A DNA stretch of 64,000 nucleotides from Gliomastix tumulicola (taxonomy: Eukaryota; Ascomycota; Sordariomycetes; Hypocreales; Bionectriaceae), in NCBI GenBank assembly GCA_001599755.1, contig BCHX01000007.1, forward strand, positions 3,038,001 through 3,102,000, in the 5' to 3' direction. The notes under the pieces were generated by a model. The model was given only the letters and a program-made list of their open reading frames with translations. It had not been told where the DNA came from and made no database searches. This document shows positions 43,494 through 55,150 of the stretch, piece after piece. The position numbers and the translations under genes were made by a program. Numbering within the stretch: position 1 is the first letter of the stretch; every line of letters begins with the position of its first letter.

Positions 43494-44654
43494 TTTGTCT
43501 GTCTCGGACTTTTTTATTTTTTTCCCCCTTCGTACTAAACAAAGCACCCTAATGTAATTAGTTTTCTCTCGTAATTTTTCCAATAGAAAGAACGAAGCGT
43601 CAATGTGCTGTCTTGTTCACAGCATGGGTCTCAGAACGGGTCTCTCGCAGTGTCAACGCTCCAAACGCCAAAACTGGTATCAAGGCACAGGCTCACAAAA
43701 CAAACCACTGCAAAGAAGATTGAACCACACAGTCTATTATTCTCAGCTCCCGCCCCGTCTCTTAAGAGCAAAACCATCATCGCTGCCCGAAATATGGGTC
43801 GTTTGTCAACTCAAGGGCGCGCAGTGATGAATGCGGCCGCGGACTGGACTGTGCGGTTGCAACGCTGCCATACCGCCAGACGAGCAACGTTATTCCCAGG
43901 GCAAGATCGTCTGTCTCCCTCGAGCGCCAATGATATCACAGGCTGCAAGGGCTAACTTGGCGCGAAGGTGTTGGCAGGCTTCTCAGCACAGCGCGGAATT
44001 GGTCCGGGTATCTGCTGAGATCGAGATCGTGGGCTTTGGTTGGTTAAATTGCCCGGACAGCGTGGCAACTGCCGGATGAGTGTTGATTATCGACTGTCCC
44101 GGAGAGTCTAGAATGAAAGTAGCGCGTTGGAAAGCTCGTGAGCTGGCTCGATGAGGAGGAGGATGCCAAAATTAACATCCGCGTCCAGGGGAAATGGCGT
44201 CGGTCAGAAATCAGATCGTCGATTGCCGACGCGAACTTTGAAGCTAAAATACAGGGCAGTCCTCCACCGGAACATAAGCACCTACCCTGTATAATTGGGA
44301 CGCTGGAACAAAATACGTTGACATGACAGATCTGGCAAGCCAATAGGGGAATTTCAATATGAATTATATCCAGAGGAGTTATTGGTGTATCTTCAAAGCT
44401 CAAATCCTGCCCAAAATATGGTGTTGAGTGACTGAAATCTCTGGCTTCCCTGAGGTCCTAACAATATTCATGTCTATTGCCACATCAACGACCAATCTCT
44501 TGTAAGGGCCATTCATAGACAACGACACAGATGTAATGATCCTAGGATTCATTCATATTCAAAAACCCGACTCGGCGAGCGCAAAGATGAAGCTATGTAC
44601 AAACCCATCTCGAGATATATTTACTTATTTTACTTCATTCATTCATGTCCCCAT
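43494..44654. promoter_or_regulatory. Intergenic region: MFS promoter and phospholipase 3' end (1.2 kb)
   Basis: No gene is supported. A T-rich tract at about 43511-43528 is on the leader side of the MFS start. The rest shows no clear signal. Confidence 0.4.
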
Positions 44655-45329
44655 CTAAGCCTTGATGGCCTGGATGTCACCACCACGGGCCTGGATCTTC
44701 TTGACCTCGACGTTGTACGCCTCGACAGCAGCCTCGTAGGCCTCGAAGGCCTCGGACGACGCAGCCTGGGCGACGCCGTGCTCGGCAGAGCGGCCAAAAG
44801 CGCGGACGGCCTGGTAGTAGACCAGCGCGAGGGCGCGGCAGGCGCTCTCCCAGGTCTGGCCGGAGCACTGGTAGCGGAGGCTGTACAGCATGTTAGCAGA
44901 TGAACTGGTATCTGTTCTGCGAAGGGGGGGTACTCACTCAGCCAGGAAGTTGTCGTCGATGCGGAGCTTGCTGGCATCGTTGAAGCGGCCCTGGGCCTTG
45001 TAGTTCCGGTAGCCGAAGTCGTGGCGCTGGCAGCCGGGCTCGAAGGGGTAGCCAACCTGTCATCTCAAGTCAGCACTCGTGTCTTCTCTCTCCTTACGCG
45101 GACAGAATGCAGGGACACGTACCGGGTTGTCAGGGGACCACGAGCAGTTGTCGGTGGACCAGTCCAGGGTGGCGGGGTTGCCACGACGGGAGATGAAGGC
45201 GGGCAGGCTGATGCCGAAGAGCAGCTCGTCCGTGATGGCGGTCTGACGCTTGGCCAGGCCGGTCTCCCCAGCAGGGGCGGCCATGACGGCGGCGGGCAGG
45301 AGGGCGGCGACGACGGCGGTGAACTTCAT
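44655..45329 (-). CDS. Secreted phospholipase A2 (prokaryotic/fungal type)
   Basis: Small extracellular enzyme of 183 residues. Exons: 45329-45123, 45056-44938, 44880-44655. The first 18-20 residues form a signal peptide (MKFTAVVAALLPAAVMAAP). A dibasic Lys-Arg at about 27-28 could be a Kex2 maturation site. The active site is clear: CSWSPDNP/VGYPFEPGCQRHDFGYRNY contains the conserved Cys-x-Arg-His-Asp with the catalytic His-Asp pair. The tail has further cysteines (YQCSGQTW, SACRALALVYYQAV) and an acidic-basic helical end. It hydrolyses the sn-2 ester of phospholipids, usually with calcium. The long upstream region separates it from the 2-hydroxyacid dehydrogenase. Length and cysteine pattern match fungal secreted PLA2 proteins. 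Confidence 0.92.
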
Positions 45330-47063
45330 TGTGACGGGATGATTACAACAAGGCTGGCTTTGCTGAGGATATCAGATCACCAGGAGACACAAAAGGGGAG
45401 GGGGGGCCATAGCTCTTTATGTATCCGACTCCCCCTCGCCGCCCGTCGATCCTCGCAGAGATCGCCCGTATGGGCCGCCGAGAGATCCATGGTGCGGTGC
45501 TTCTCTGCTGCCCAGCTTACTATCGCTCGCAGCTTGGGGGGCCGTCGTTTTTCCTTCTAGAAAATGCCTTTCCCACCTGCCGATCGCGTCGCAGCTTAAA
45601 AACAGGGCCACCGCCGGGGGGATACCACGAGGGCGCCCATCGTCCATCTCATTTGTCGTTACAGGTAAGCTTCCCGATTGCTGACCACCACCACCCACCA
45701 CATCGCGGACGGGGGGGCGAGGGAGATCCAGCTTTCGTTGCTCGGCGCGTCCAATCGCGAGGCGTCGGGATGAAGAGTTGGGACCTGAAACTGCCGCCCT
45801 AACGGAGGGATCGGCAGTCGAGATATCCATCAGCGTGGTGTTGAGGGCCAGCTGCCGGAGCTGTGATTCGGTGGGCGGAGGGGGGGAGACCAGCCGGCAA
45901 TGGGCAGGTGCCGGCCGCCACAGCACGGCGTACCAGCTGAGCTAGAGGATGCTTAACAGCGGCGCAGCTTCGGGTGGTGTGGTGCTTGCTAGTGGCTGCT
46001 TGGGCTGCTCGTAGCTGGGACCCCTGAGCCGGCGGCCCCCGCTCGAGCTGGGAGGGACGGCCTCCTTCCAAGAGCGGCCATCAGTGCGGGGGATGGCCGT
46101 CGTCGTCGACTTGTTTTGAAACAAGGTGCATGCGAGCGTCTCGAAAGAAACGTGAGGGCGGCACGTGGTGGTTGTGCTGGCAAGCGGTGTTTGCTGATGT
46201 TTCGTGGCCGTGATGGGCTGTGGGGTGCAGGTTGAGTCGTCATCTTGCTTGGGCGACGGACCGAATAGATGATCGGCCTGGGCGGAGAGTGCCGACAGGA
46301 GACGGATGGAGGGAGTCGAGTGTTGGGGCTTACAGGTGATGCTTATGCCTTCGGGTGTGTTGGTCGGCGAAGTGATTATACGAGGCCAACCACCTTGAGC
46401 ATTTGGCCAGGACGAGCACCTAAATTGGTGTCGGACCAAACCCGTGACTGTTGGGAGCTGTTGGTCATGGTAGCTGGTCAAGTGGTGGTCGTCTGCCATG
46501 CGTGGGTTGGTTGTGGCAGTCGAGAGATATGTCCTCCTCTTGATCTCAGCCGTTCCCCTCCCCAATCTCACCACTTGCCAGTATTTCGTGCGTTGAAGCT
46601 GCGTCTGTTGATGATATGGTTGATACTTCGTTGACGATGTCCGGGTTCTCGGAGACATGCTTGCGATGAGCGATCAGATTCCCTGGCCATCCCGGGTCCA
46701 TGCTTCCGCACCCGCGATTTGTTGCTCCGGATCGTCCCATTATTGAGTCTCTGGACGCGCAATTGAATGGGAGAATCGCCAATCAAGACAATCGCATTCA
46801 ATTAAGCATCGAGAATGGCAGGGTGTCGACCACCGGAGTCATCTCCGGTGCGCGGACATGCAGCCGATGAATCTTGCGGGGTCCCCAGTGAATGAATCTA
46901 AGATTCCAGAGACATATCATCGTGAACCTTGTCCGTGAGCTCAATTTTCGTGGTCTCAATTCGAAAGCTGGGTGCAAGGAAGCTACAGCGAGCTGCGTGA
47001 CCTCCAACCAGAAGCATCTAACCCGATACTGGTCAGCAGACTGCGTGCCAGCGACTCTCCGAC
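45330..47063. promoter_or_regulatory. Divergent intergenic region between phospholipase and 2-hydroxyacid dehydrogenase (1.7 kb)
   Basis: Open frames such as 45942-46658 and 45417-45926 on the minus strand are low-complexity and unrecognised, so no gene is called. A perfect 20-bp palindrome lies at 46831. Confidence 0.4.
46831..46850. promoter_or_regulatory. Perfect inverted repeat CACCGGAG-N4-CTCCGGTG
   Basis: Eight-base arms with a four-base spacer, 213 bp upstream of the 2-hydroxyacid dehydrogenase ATG. The CGG/CCG cores resemble a zinc-cluster site with eight-base spacing. Confidence 0.45.
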
Positions 47064-48369
47064 ATGGCGGACATCTCCGGGAACGGCGCCGACGGGCCTG
47101 ATCCCATCACGCTGGACGAGGTCGAGGCTATCGCAAAGAGACGTCTGCCTGGCCACGTCTACGCTCTGTACGCGTCTGGCGCCGACGACCAGGACGCCCT
47201 CCGACGGAACAGGGAGGCCTTCAACGAGTTGAGTCTACACCATCGCATGAGCTCCACAAACATGCTGGAACTGACAGTTGCTGTCACCAAGAATCAAAAT
47301 CATCCCCAGGATCCTCATCGATGTAGGCAAAGTCGACACCTCGACGCGCATCTTCGGCTGGAAGACGACGCTGCCCCTCGCCTTCGCGCCCAGCGCCATG
47401 CAGCGCCTCACGGGCGACGAGGGCGAGCTGGGCAACGTGCGCGCGGCCGTCAAGCTCGGGCTCAGCATGACGCTGTCCTCGCAGTCGACGACGTCGCTCG
47501 AGGACGTCATGGCGGCGGCGAGGGAGCAGGCGGGCGGTGCCGTGGTGTCGCCGCGGCTGTGGTTCCAGATCTATCTCACGGGGGACTGGGAGAAGAATAC
47601 GAATCTCATCAAGAGGGCGGAGGGTGAGTCTACGGCTGGCTGGACTACGGATATGGGGTGTATATACTGACGGAGGTCGGCAGCTGCTGGGTATGAGGCC
47701 CTGGTCGTGACAGTCGACATGCCCGTCATGGGCAACCGTCTCAACGAGCGCAAGAACCCCGTCGTCCTCCCGTCTCACCTCAAGCTGGCCAACTACCCCG
47801 TCCCGAAGAAGCGACTCCCCTCCGTGAACAGGCAGCTGTTGGATGCGAGAACCGCTGCGCAGGCTGAGGCCATCCTCGCAACGGGCAACGCCGCAGTGCA
47901 TGATCCGACACTCACCTGGGACGTCATCACGAAGCTGCGCGGGCTCACGAACATGAAGATCATCCTCAAGGGCGTCATGGCGGCCGAAGATGCACGACTG
48001 GCAGTAGAGAAGGGCGCAGACGCCATCGTCGTCTCGAACCACGGCGGACGGCAGCTTGACTGCGTACCAGCAACACTGGACGTGCTCCCCGCGGTGGCCA
48101 AGGCAGTCCAGGGCAGGATCCCCGTCATCGTGGACGGCGGCGTGCGGAGGGGCAGCGACATATTCAAGGCGGTCGCGCTGGGGGCCAACCTCGTACTTGT
48201 CGGACGTCCCGTGCTCTGGGGACTCGGGTTCAAGGGCCAGCAGGGCGTCGAGACGGTCGGGCATATCCTCGAGAGGGAGTTGAGCCGGACCATGGCGCTG
48301 GCGGGGGTGACCAGGGTCGAGGACATTCCTACGGCGACCCTGACGTACCGGCCATCGGGGAGACTGTAG
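47064..48369 (+). CDS. FMN-dependent alpha-hydroxyacid dehydrogenase/oxidase (L-lactate or glycolate type)
   Basis: Flavoenzyme of 393 residues that oxidises an L-2-hydroxy acid to the keto acid. Exons: 47064-47227, 47292-47623, 47684-48369. Joins give FNE/IKIIPRILIDVGKVD and KRAE/AAGYEALVVTVD. TIM-barrel landmarks are PLAFAPSAMQRL, MTLSSQSTTSLEDV, WFQIYL, ALVVTVDMPVMGNRLNERKN, the active-site SNHGGRQLD with its catalytic His and Arg, and VIVDGGVRRGSDIFKAVALGA with GRPVLWG at the phosphate-binding end. There is no cytochrome b2 domain, so it is not flavocytochrome b2. No organelle signal is evident. The substrate may be lactate, glycolate or a longer 2-hydroxy acid. Confidence 0.93.
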
Positions 48370-48925
48370 CAGAGCAGCAGAGCGTAGGACTTGTGTTGGG
48401 TGTCTGTTAGCCTCGTAATCTGTCTGTACCACCATGAACGAGCTCCTGTTGGTCGAACGCGTACGTAGCACGGCCTTGGTAAGCCATCAGTCAGCCACTG
48501 TGAGAATTCCACGACCCGGGCTCGGCGTTCGAGCTCTGAAACTCCTGCGGCCCGGGCGATATGCTATTTGTCCGGGGGCGCATTTTAGGTGCATTTTGTC
48601 GAGGTGAGAGGTGCTCCATGCACTGCAGTGGATGTCGTCATACATCCGATTGCGAGCATCCAGCCAATCAGCGGCCTAGCATTTGCAAGCTTAACGCCCT
48701 GACAGCCACTATCAGAGTCCACTGTCAGCCTCTAAACGCAGCTCAGACAGGCGCTACCTTATGGTGTGATTTCTTGTGACGGGAACCTGGAACCTCGAAC
48801 CCAACCAACTCTGCCCCGTGCAACCGTCATCCATAATGTGACTGCGCTGCAGCTCTCTGCACGTCCTCCCACCTCATCCGGCTGCTGTTCCCCTCTTCCC
48901 ATCCCACTCTGCCCCCTCCCTTCCC
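48370..48925. promoter_or_regulatory. Intergenic region upstream of Rieske flavoprotein
   Basis: No gene is seen. The last 100 bp before the start are C/T-rich, as is common for fungal leaders. Confidence 0.4.
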
Positions 48926-50767
48926 ATGTTTTCCTACAAATCCCCCCGTGTCCTCCGTCTCCTGCCCCAGCTCCGGAACAACAGCAACAGCAACACCACC
49001 AGCTTCTTCTTCCTCTCCCATACACCCTTCTGCCGCTTCTCTACCACCATACCGAAGAAGACCATGGCTGCTGCTCAGGAGTACAAGCTCAAGGGCGTCT
49101 CGTCGCTCGACCTCTCGCCCGGCCACAAGGAGGAGGTCGAGGTCGAGGGCGTTGAGGACGGCAAGGTGCTGCTCGTCAATGCCGCTGGCACGGTGCAGGC
49201 CGTCGGCGCCAAGTGCACGCATTACGGCGCGCCCCTCGTCAAGGGCGTCCTGACCAAGTCTGGCCGTCTGACCTGCCCCTGGCACGGCGGTACGTCTCTC
49301 TCTCTCGTCACTCTCTACTGCTCTGACATGCCTACTGACTGACTTGCTTGCTTCGCAGCCTGCTTCAACGCCAAAACCGGCGACGTCGAGGACGCCCCTG
49401 CCCTCGACGGCCTCCCCGTCTTCAACGTCACCGAGCGCAACGGCGCCGTCTACATCTCCGGCCGCGAATCCGACATCAAGAGCTCCCGCCGCAAGCCCAA
49501 CTTCGCCTGCGCCGCGCCGCAGCAGGAGAGCAAGGTCGTCGTCGTCGGCGGCGGCTCCGGCACCGTCGGCGTCGTCGAGGGCCTGCGTGAGCAGGGGTAC
49601 AAGGGCGCCATCACGGTCATCTCGAACGAGGGCTACCTGCCCGTCGACCGGCCGAAGCTGAGCAAGGCGCTGATTGGGGACCCCGCGAAGCTCGCGTGGC
49701 GGGATAAGGCGTGGTATGACTCGGGCTCGGTGGACTGGGTCGAGGGGGAGGTGACGGATGTGGACTTTGAGGGCAAGTCGGTCACGACCAAGGAGGGGGA
49801 GTCCATCTCGTATACGAAGCTTGTGCTCGCTACGGGTGGCACGGCGAGACAGCTGTCGTTCCAGGGCTTCAGGGTCCTGGGCAACATCTTCACGCTGCGC
49901 ACGGTGCATGACACCAAGAAGATCGTCGACGCAATTGGCGATAAGAACAAGAAGATTGTTGTCATCGGCTCCTCCTTCATCGGCATGGAGATGGCTGCTG
50001 CCTCGAGCGCCAACAACGACGTCACTGTTGTTGGACGCGACGGCGTGCCTCTGGAGCGTGTGCTCGGCCAGTCCATCGGCAGCGGCATCCAGAAGACCCT
50101 CGAGGCCAAGGGCGTCAAGTTCCTCAAGGGCGGCGTCGACAAGGCCGAGCCGTCTGCTGCCGACCCTTCCAAGGTGGGCGCCGTCATCCTCAAGGACGGC
50201 ACCAGGCTCGAGGCCGATCTTGTCGTCCTCGGCGTCGGCGTCACCCCGGCCACCGAGTACCTCCGCAACAACAAGAGCCTCACGCTCGAGAAGGACGGCT
50301 CGCTCAAGGTCGACGAGAACTACGCCGTCCTCGGCCTGCAGGACGTCTACGCCGTCGGCGACATCTCGACCTTCCCCTACCACGGCCCCGGCGGCAACGG
50401 CCGACACACGCGCATCGAGCACTGGAACGTCGCCCAGCAGTCCGGCCGCGTCGCCGCCACGCACATCGTCGACCCCTCCGTGACCAGCGAGCGCTACATC
50501 CCCGTCTTCTGGTCTGCCCTGGGCTCGCAGCTGCGCTACTGCGGCAACACGGCCGGCGGCTTCGACGATCTTGTGCTTGATGGGAACCCGGCCGAGGGCA
50601 GCTTCCTCGCATACTACACCAAAGGGGAGATTGTCGTCGCCATGGCGAGCATGGGGCGGGACCCGGCCATGGTGCAGAGTCTGGAGCTGATGAGGACGGG
50701 CAGCATGCCGACCAAGACGCAGCTGCAGCAGACGCCGGATGTCATGACCTGGGGGATCCCAGCTTAG
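48926..50767 (+). CDS. AIF-type FAD oxidoreductase with N-terminal Rieske [2Fe-2S] domain, probably mitochondrial
   Basis: Protein of 590 residues resembling AIFM3 and ferredoxin/rubredoxin reductases. Exons are 48926-49289 and 49359-50767, with the join in the Rieske motif (CPWHG/ACFN). The first 45 residues are rich in Arg, Ser and Phe without acidic residues, a typical mitochondrial presequence; a second ATG at 49064 (MAAAQEYKL) would give a cytosolic form. The Rieske ligands are CTHYGAPL (Cys, His) and CPWHGACF (Cys, His). The flavoprotein part has VVVVGGGSGTVGVVEGL, the NADH-binding VVIGSSFIGMEMAA, and the FAD segment VYAVGDIS. The long antisense frame over this gene is a by-product of its GC bias. 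Function is electron transfer of uncertain partner. Confidence 0.93.
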
Positions 50768-50985
50768 AGCTAGGTGACAAGCCCCATTGCAGCGAATGGG
50801 AAGGGATATATAAGGGACGAATTAATGCTTACAGTCCAGATAATTGATGACTTCTCCATGATTGCCTACAAACCCGTCCTGTGCTTCGTGATCCCGCCAC
50901 ATCCCAACAAACTGTAGACTGGTCCTCAAGTCTGGTGGTCTGCCACAGGCATTATTCGACGTCTTGATCACATCCTCCTCTACCC

Positions 50986-52817
50986 TTATGCTACCGCCAC
51001 CGAGAGCATCCTCCTCGTCGCCTCAGCATCTCTCGGCACCAGCCTCACAAACGTCGCCGCCGGCGCCGCCTGATGATTCCCCTTACTCAACAACCCCTCC
51101 AACGGATCCCACGCCGTACTATCAACACCCTCTCCCATAGGGAGCACTTCAAAGTGCGCGATGAGATGCAAGAATACAGTATACAGCGCCTTGGACGCCA
51201 CATGACTCGCCACGCACATCCGTCCGCCCATCCCAAACGCAAACTGATGCCTGTGCACGACGTCCCCGTCCAGCCAGCGCTCCGGGTCGAACTCGTCCGC
51301 GTCGGCAAAGACGTCCGTGTCGCGCGCGCACGCCCACGTGTTGAGGAAGAGCAGCGTCTTGGGCGGGATGCGCGCCCCCTTCCAGGTCACGGTGCCGTGT
51401 GTGGCCTTGGGAAGGGCGAGACGTAGCACGACGAAGTACCGGCCGACCTCCTTGGCCAGCGCGTCGATGTAGGGGATGTTTGTGTGTGCGATGCTGGGGG
51501 ACGTGAGGATATTGTCATTGTTTGATTCGACGATGGAGGTGTATGCCTTGCGCTGGATGTCTGGGCGGTTGGCGAGGAGCTGGAGGGCCCAGAGGAGGGA
51601 GCGTTTGGTGGTGTCGGAGCCGGCCATCATGCTGAGGCTGATGCTGAGGAGTTCGCCTTCGGTGAGGCCTTTGCTCTCAGGGTCCTTGAGGACGTTGCCT
51701 TGGATGCTGGGGGTTTGTTAACAAGGGGTTTGCGGGAGGATGAGAAGTATGACTGGTGGTGGACGAACCATGGCTTATCGACGCCGAGCTCGATCTCGCG
51801 ACGGAGATTCTGCTGCAACGCTGCGTGATAGCCGTACCGGCGCTTCCCGACATCTGCCATGAGCTTCTCGCCCTTGGAGAAGCCGAGGAGCTCGGCGGCG
51901 GTGCTGAAGGGGCGGAGGAGGGGGATGTAGTTGAGGTAGTTGCCCGATACGTCGCGGTACTTGGTGATCATCTCTTCGATGTAGAGGATCTCGGAGAGCA
52001 GGAGGTCATCGTGCAGGTCTTTGACGTCGTCGACTCTGGGACATGATGAGCATTTATTTCATCCCGAAGACATGTAGGAGAACAGGATGACGGCCTTACC
52101 GTGTGCCGTAGCTCAGTGTGAGACTCAGGTTCAGGGCAAACTTCTGGCAAGCATCGAGAACATTCGTTGTCTTCCCTTGGCTTGCTGTCGACGAATCAAG
52201 CAGATCTTGCAGAAATGCCCTGGACTCGAGATCCAGAATCTGCCCCCTCACAGGTCAGCATATCTTACCGCACACTCAAATAGTCGACCACATACAGGAA
52301 AGTAGCTCTCGACGCTCGTCTTATTCAGCGCCGTCGCCGCGACCTTGCGCCGCCGCTTGCAGCTATGATCCCACTCGCTCGTCCCGATACTCGTCACGGC
52401 GTTCCCCTTCTGCACCTTGCTATGCAGCACGTAGAACCGCGGCCTCCCATTCGTCACCTCCCGCTGCGATATGAAGAAGGCCCGCGCGGCCGCGGCGCTG
52501 TTGACGACGACAGTCGTCGTGTTCCCCAGCTGCAGCTGGAACACGTCGCCGTACGTCTTTGCCCACTGGCGGTACTCGTCGGCAGGGATCTTGCCCTTCA
52601 AGTGCGGCAGGCTGCCGAGGAGAGGGTAGCCGCGCGGGCCGGGGAGGTTGGGGATGCGGTGGGAGAGGCGGATGAATTCGTTGACGAGGACGGCTGTGAG
52701 GGTGATGAAGAGGAGGAGGAGGGTCGTGCCGAGGGCGAGTTTGGCTGCGAGGGGGAGGATGTGCTCCCAGTCGAGGCCGGTGTTGTAGCCGGTGCTGGCC
52801 CAGAATTGGAGAGACAT
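50986..52817 (-). CDS. Cytochrome P450, CYP504 (phenylacetate hydroxylase)-like
   Basis: Membrane-anchored P450 of 549 residues. Exons: 52817-52296, 52239-52100, 52035-51769, 51706-50986. A membrane helix near residues 24-48 (LAAKLALGTTLLLLFITLT) is followed by the hinge NLPGPRGYPLLGSLPHL. The I helix has AGSDTTKRSLL, the ExxR motif is KEVGR, and the haem loop is FAFGMGGRMCVAS with the ligand Cys. The Arg-Lys cluster CKRRRKVAATALNK and the segment YGDVFQLQLGNTTTVVVNS resemble phenylacetate 2-hydroxylase of the CYP504 family. One substitution from the usual GxRxCxG pattern (GGRMCVAS) is seen. It is divergent from the dipeptidase. The substrate is probably an aromatic acid, by resemblance only. 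Confidence 0.9.
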
Positions 52818-53602
52818 TACTGTGGTAGAACAATGTAGCTAGCTGTCTGAGTAAGTAGAGCCTCAAGAGATCAACTAAGGTGACAAGAGCTAGGCTGTTG
52901 CTGCTGACATCCCGACCGACCCTGCTTCATCATCTCACCCCCCGAGATATGAAGATGTTGGAAACGAAAACCCCCCTTCGTCCAACCCGTGCCTGAGGCT
53001 CAAGCACTCGGATCCTCACATCCGTCGCAACTCTAATCGACCAAACCCATGCCTGAGCGCTCAGGCAAGGGGTGTATTTATCAGCACCAAGACACACCAA
53101 CGACGCGCTATCGGACCCTGAACCTTGTCAAGACGCGGGGTACCGACGCCGTCATGGAGCCGGCCTCCTCCACTGCGTCCCCTCTCCGGATGTGGAATCA
53201 AGCTCTCTGAGGTCTCTGATAGGGCCGTGGGATGAGTTGATCGAGGGTGGTGACATGCTGGGGTGCAAGCACGCAACCGATGCTGGTGCTGGGAGGTGGC
53301 ATCTTGGCGCAGCTGCGACGGGTTATCGGCGAGGAAAATTGTGTTGTCGTGGGACGAGCCTCGGGTGCGCAGAAGCGAGATCGTTCAGCATGTCCACATG
53401 GGCATGGGATGGTATCCAGGGTTGGGTGATGTCAGCCGATACCGGCTCGGAGGTGGGAGTAGATCTGGAAGCGAGGGGATGGGAGGGGAGGGGAGTGAGC
53501 ATCTGTTTGCAAGCTTGAGCTCCTCCTGCATGGCGTGCTGAGTCTACACCTTGGAGTACATCGTCACTTTAGGAGTGTTTGTCTTTGATCTGCCGAACAA
53601 AC
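52818..53602. promoter_or_regulatory. Divergent promoter between P450 and dipeptidase
   Basis: No gene is present. Elements: AACCCGTGCCTGAG at 52984-52997, an 18-bp palindrome at 53050 preceded by AACCCATGCC, and a CGG-N10-CCG dyad at 53009-53024 (the only one found outside the left cluster). Confidence 0.55.
53050..53067. promoter_or_regulatory. Perfect palindrome TGCCTGAGC-GCTCAGGCA
   Basis: An 18-bp perfect palindrome in the divergent promoter, 233 bp upstream of the P450 start. Its TGCCTGAG half recurs nearby at 52990. Confidence 0.6.
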
Positions 53603-55150
53603 ATGGCGGACTCTACCGTCACCAGTCCAGCTGCTGGCCCGGATAAAGCCTCCCAGCCAGCCTCATCCCCCCTCCAAGACAACCAGCAACAGCAGCAAGA
53701 CAACTCCCTCGTCCTCCAGTCCTCCCACCAACGCAGAACCGCCCGCCTCTGGTCATGGCCCTACACCTTCGCCGCCGTCGGCCTCGCCCTCCTCGCCACG
53801 CCTTTTACCTGGCTCCTCCACGCCGAAGCCCCCATCGACCCGACCGACTACGCCCTCCGCACCAAGCGCGTCCTCTCGACCACGCCCCTTATCGACGGCC
53901 ACAACGACCTCCCCTGGCTCCTCCGTATCGAGCTGCACAACCGCATCCTCGACGGGGACCGGTTCAACCCGCGGCAGAAGCTGCTGGGTCACACCGACAT
54001 CGCGCGCATGCGCCAGGGCCAGATGGGCGGGCAGTTCTGGAGCGTGTACGTGCACTGCGACGCGGCCCAGGAGCATTTTGATGACCCTTCGTGGGTGGTG
54101 AGGGATACCCTCGAGCAGATTGACGTCGCGAAGCGCTTCATTGCTGAGTATCCGGATGTGTTTACGTACTGCACTACACCCGTGTGCGCTCGACGCGCGT
54201 TCTCGCAGGGCCGGATCGCGAGTATGCTGGGGATTGAGGGCGGGCACCAGCTGGGCGGTTCAATCGCTGCGCTGAGGCAGGCGTATGAGCTGGGAGTGAG
54301 GTACATCACGACGACGCACAACTGCGACAATGCCTGGGCGACGGCGGCGTCAACAGTCGCGGCGAAGGGGCCTCAGGCGGATCTGGGACTGACGCGGTTT
54401 GGAGCTGCGTACGTCAAGGAGATGAACCGGCTGGGCATGATGCTCGATCTGTCGCACGTGTCGCACCAGACGATGAGGGATGTGCTGTCGCTGACGAGGA
54501 CGCCAATCATCTTCTCCCACTCTGGCGCGTATGCTGTCTCGCCGCATCTGCGGAATGTACCAGATGATGTGCTCCGGAGCGTGCGCAGGAACGGAGGGAT
54601 TGTCATGGCCGTGTTTGTCAATCGCTTCCTGAACATGAAGAACCCGGACGCGGCTACGATTCACGACGTCGTCGATCACATCTGGCACATCGCCGAGGTG
54701 GCAGGCTGGGAGCACGTCGGCATCGGCTCCGACTTCAGCGGCACGCCGTTCACGCCCCCAGGACTCGAAGTAAGTGACACCCGTCCTCCCATACCATCAC
54801 AAACAAACGCTGACTGACTTCCCGCCCAGGATGTATCTAAATACCCCCATCTCATCGAGCTGCTCATGGCCCGCGGCGCAACCGACGACCAGATCCGTCT
54901 CCTCGCCGGCGACAACCTCCTCCGCGTCTGGGCCGAGATCGAACGCAGAGGCCAGGAGATCAGGGCGGAGGAGCCCGCGGTCGAGGACGAGTGGGAAGGG
55001 CGCAGGTGGCAGCACGGCTACAAGAGCTCGCCGTACATGTTCCGCGAGACGCGGGAGCAGGCCATCAAGGAGGACTGGGGGCAGCCGAACCAGTTTAGCG
55101 TGGGCAAGGAGGGCAAGCATCAGGGGCTGAAGAAGGAGGACCAGGCGTAG
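53603..55150 (+). CDS. Membrane dipeptidase (renal dipeptidase, peptidase M19)
   Basis: Zinc metallopeptidase of 495 residues. Exons are 53603-54769 and 54830-55150, phase 0, joined at GLE/DVSKYPHLIELL. The N-terminus is rich in Gln, Ser and Pro, followed by a membrane segment near residues 57-78 (WPYTFAAVGLALLATPFTWLL), so it is a type II membrane protein with the catalytic part outside or in the lumen. M19 landmarks are LIDGHNDLPW (His and Asp zinc ligands), GIEGGHQLGGS with the bridging Glu, LSHVSHQTM and FSHSGA (histidines), and HVGIGSDFSGT. It cleaves dipeptides; fungal relatives occur in clusters that process glutathione conjugates. It shares its promoter with the P450, so a joint role is possible. 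Confidence 0.93.

Noticed and set aside
45942..46658. 238-codon minus-strand frame in the phospholipase/hydroxyacid dehydrogenase gap
   Set aside because: Thr/Pro/Ser/Gln-rich, no recognisable domain and no clear promoter or splice context. Possible but unsupported.
48827..50464. 545-codon open frame on the minus strand
   Set aside because: It lies antisense to the Rieske/AIF gene, whose motifs are clear. The frame is a by-product of strong third-position GC bias and has a repetitive, unnatural composition.
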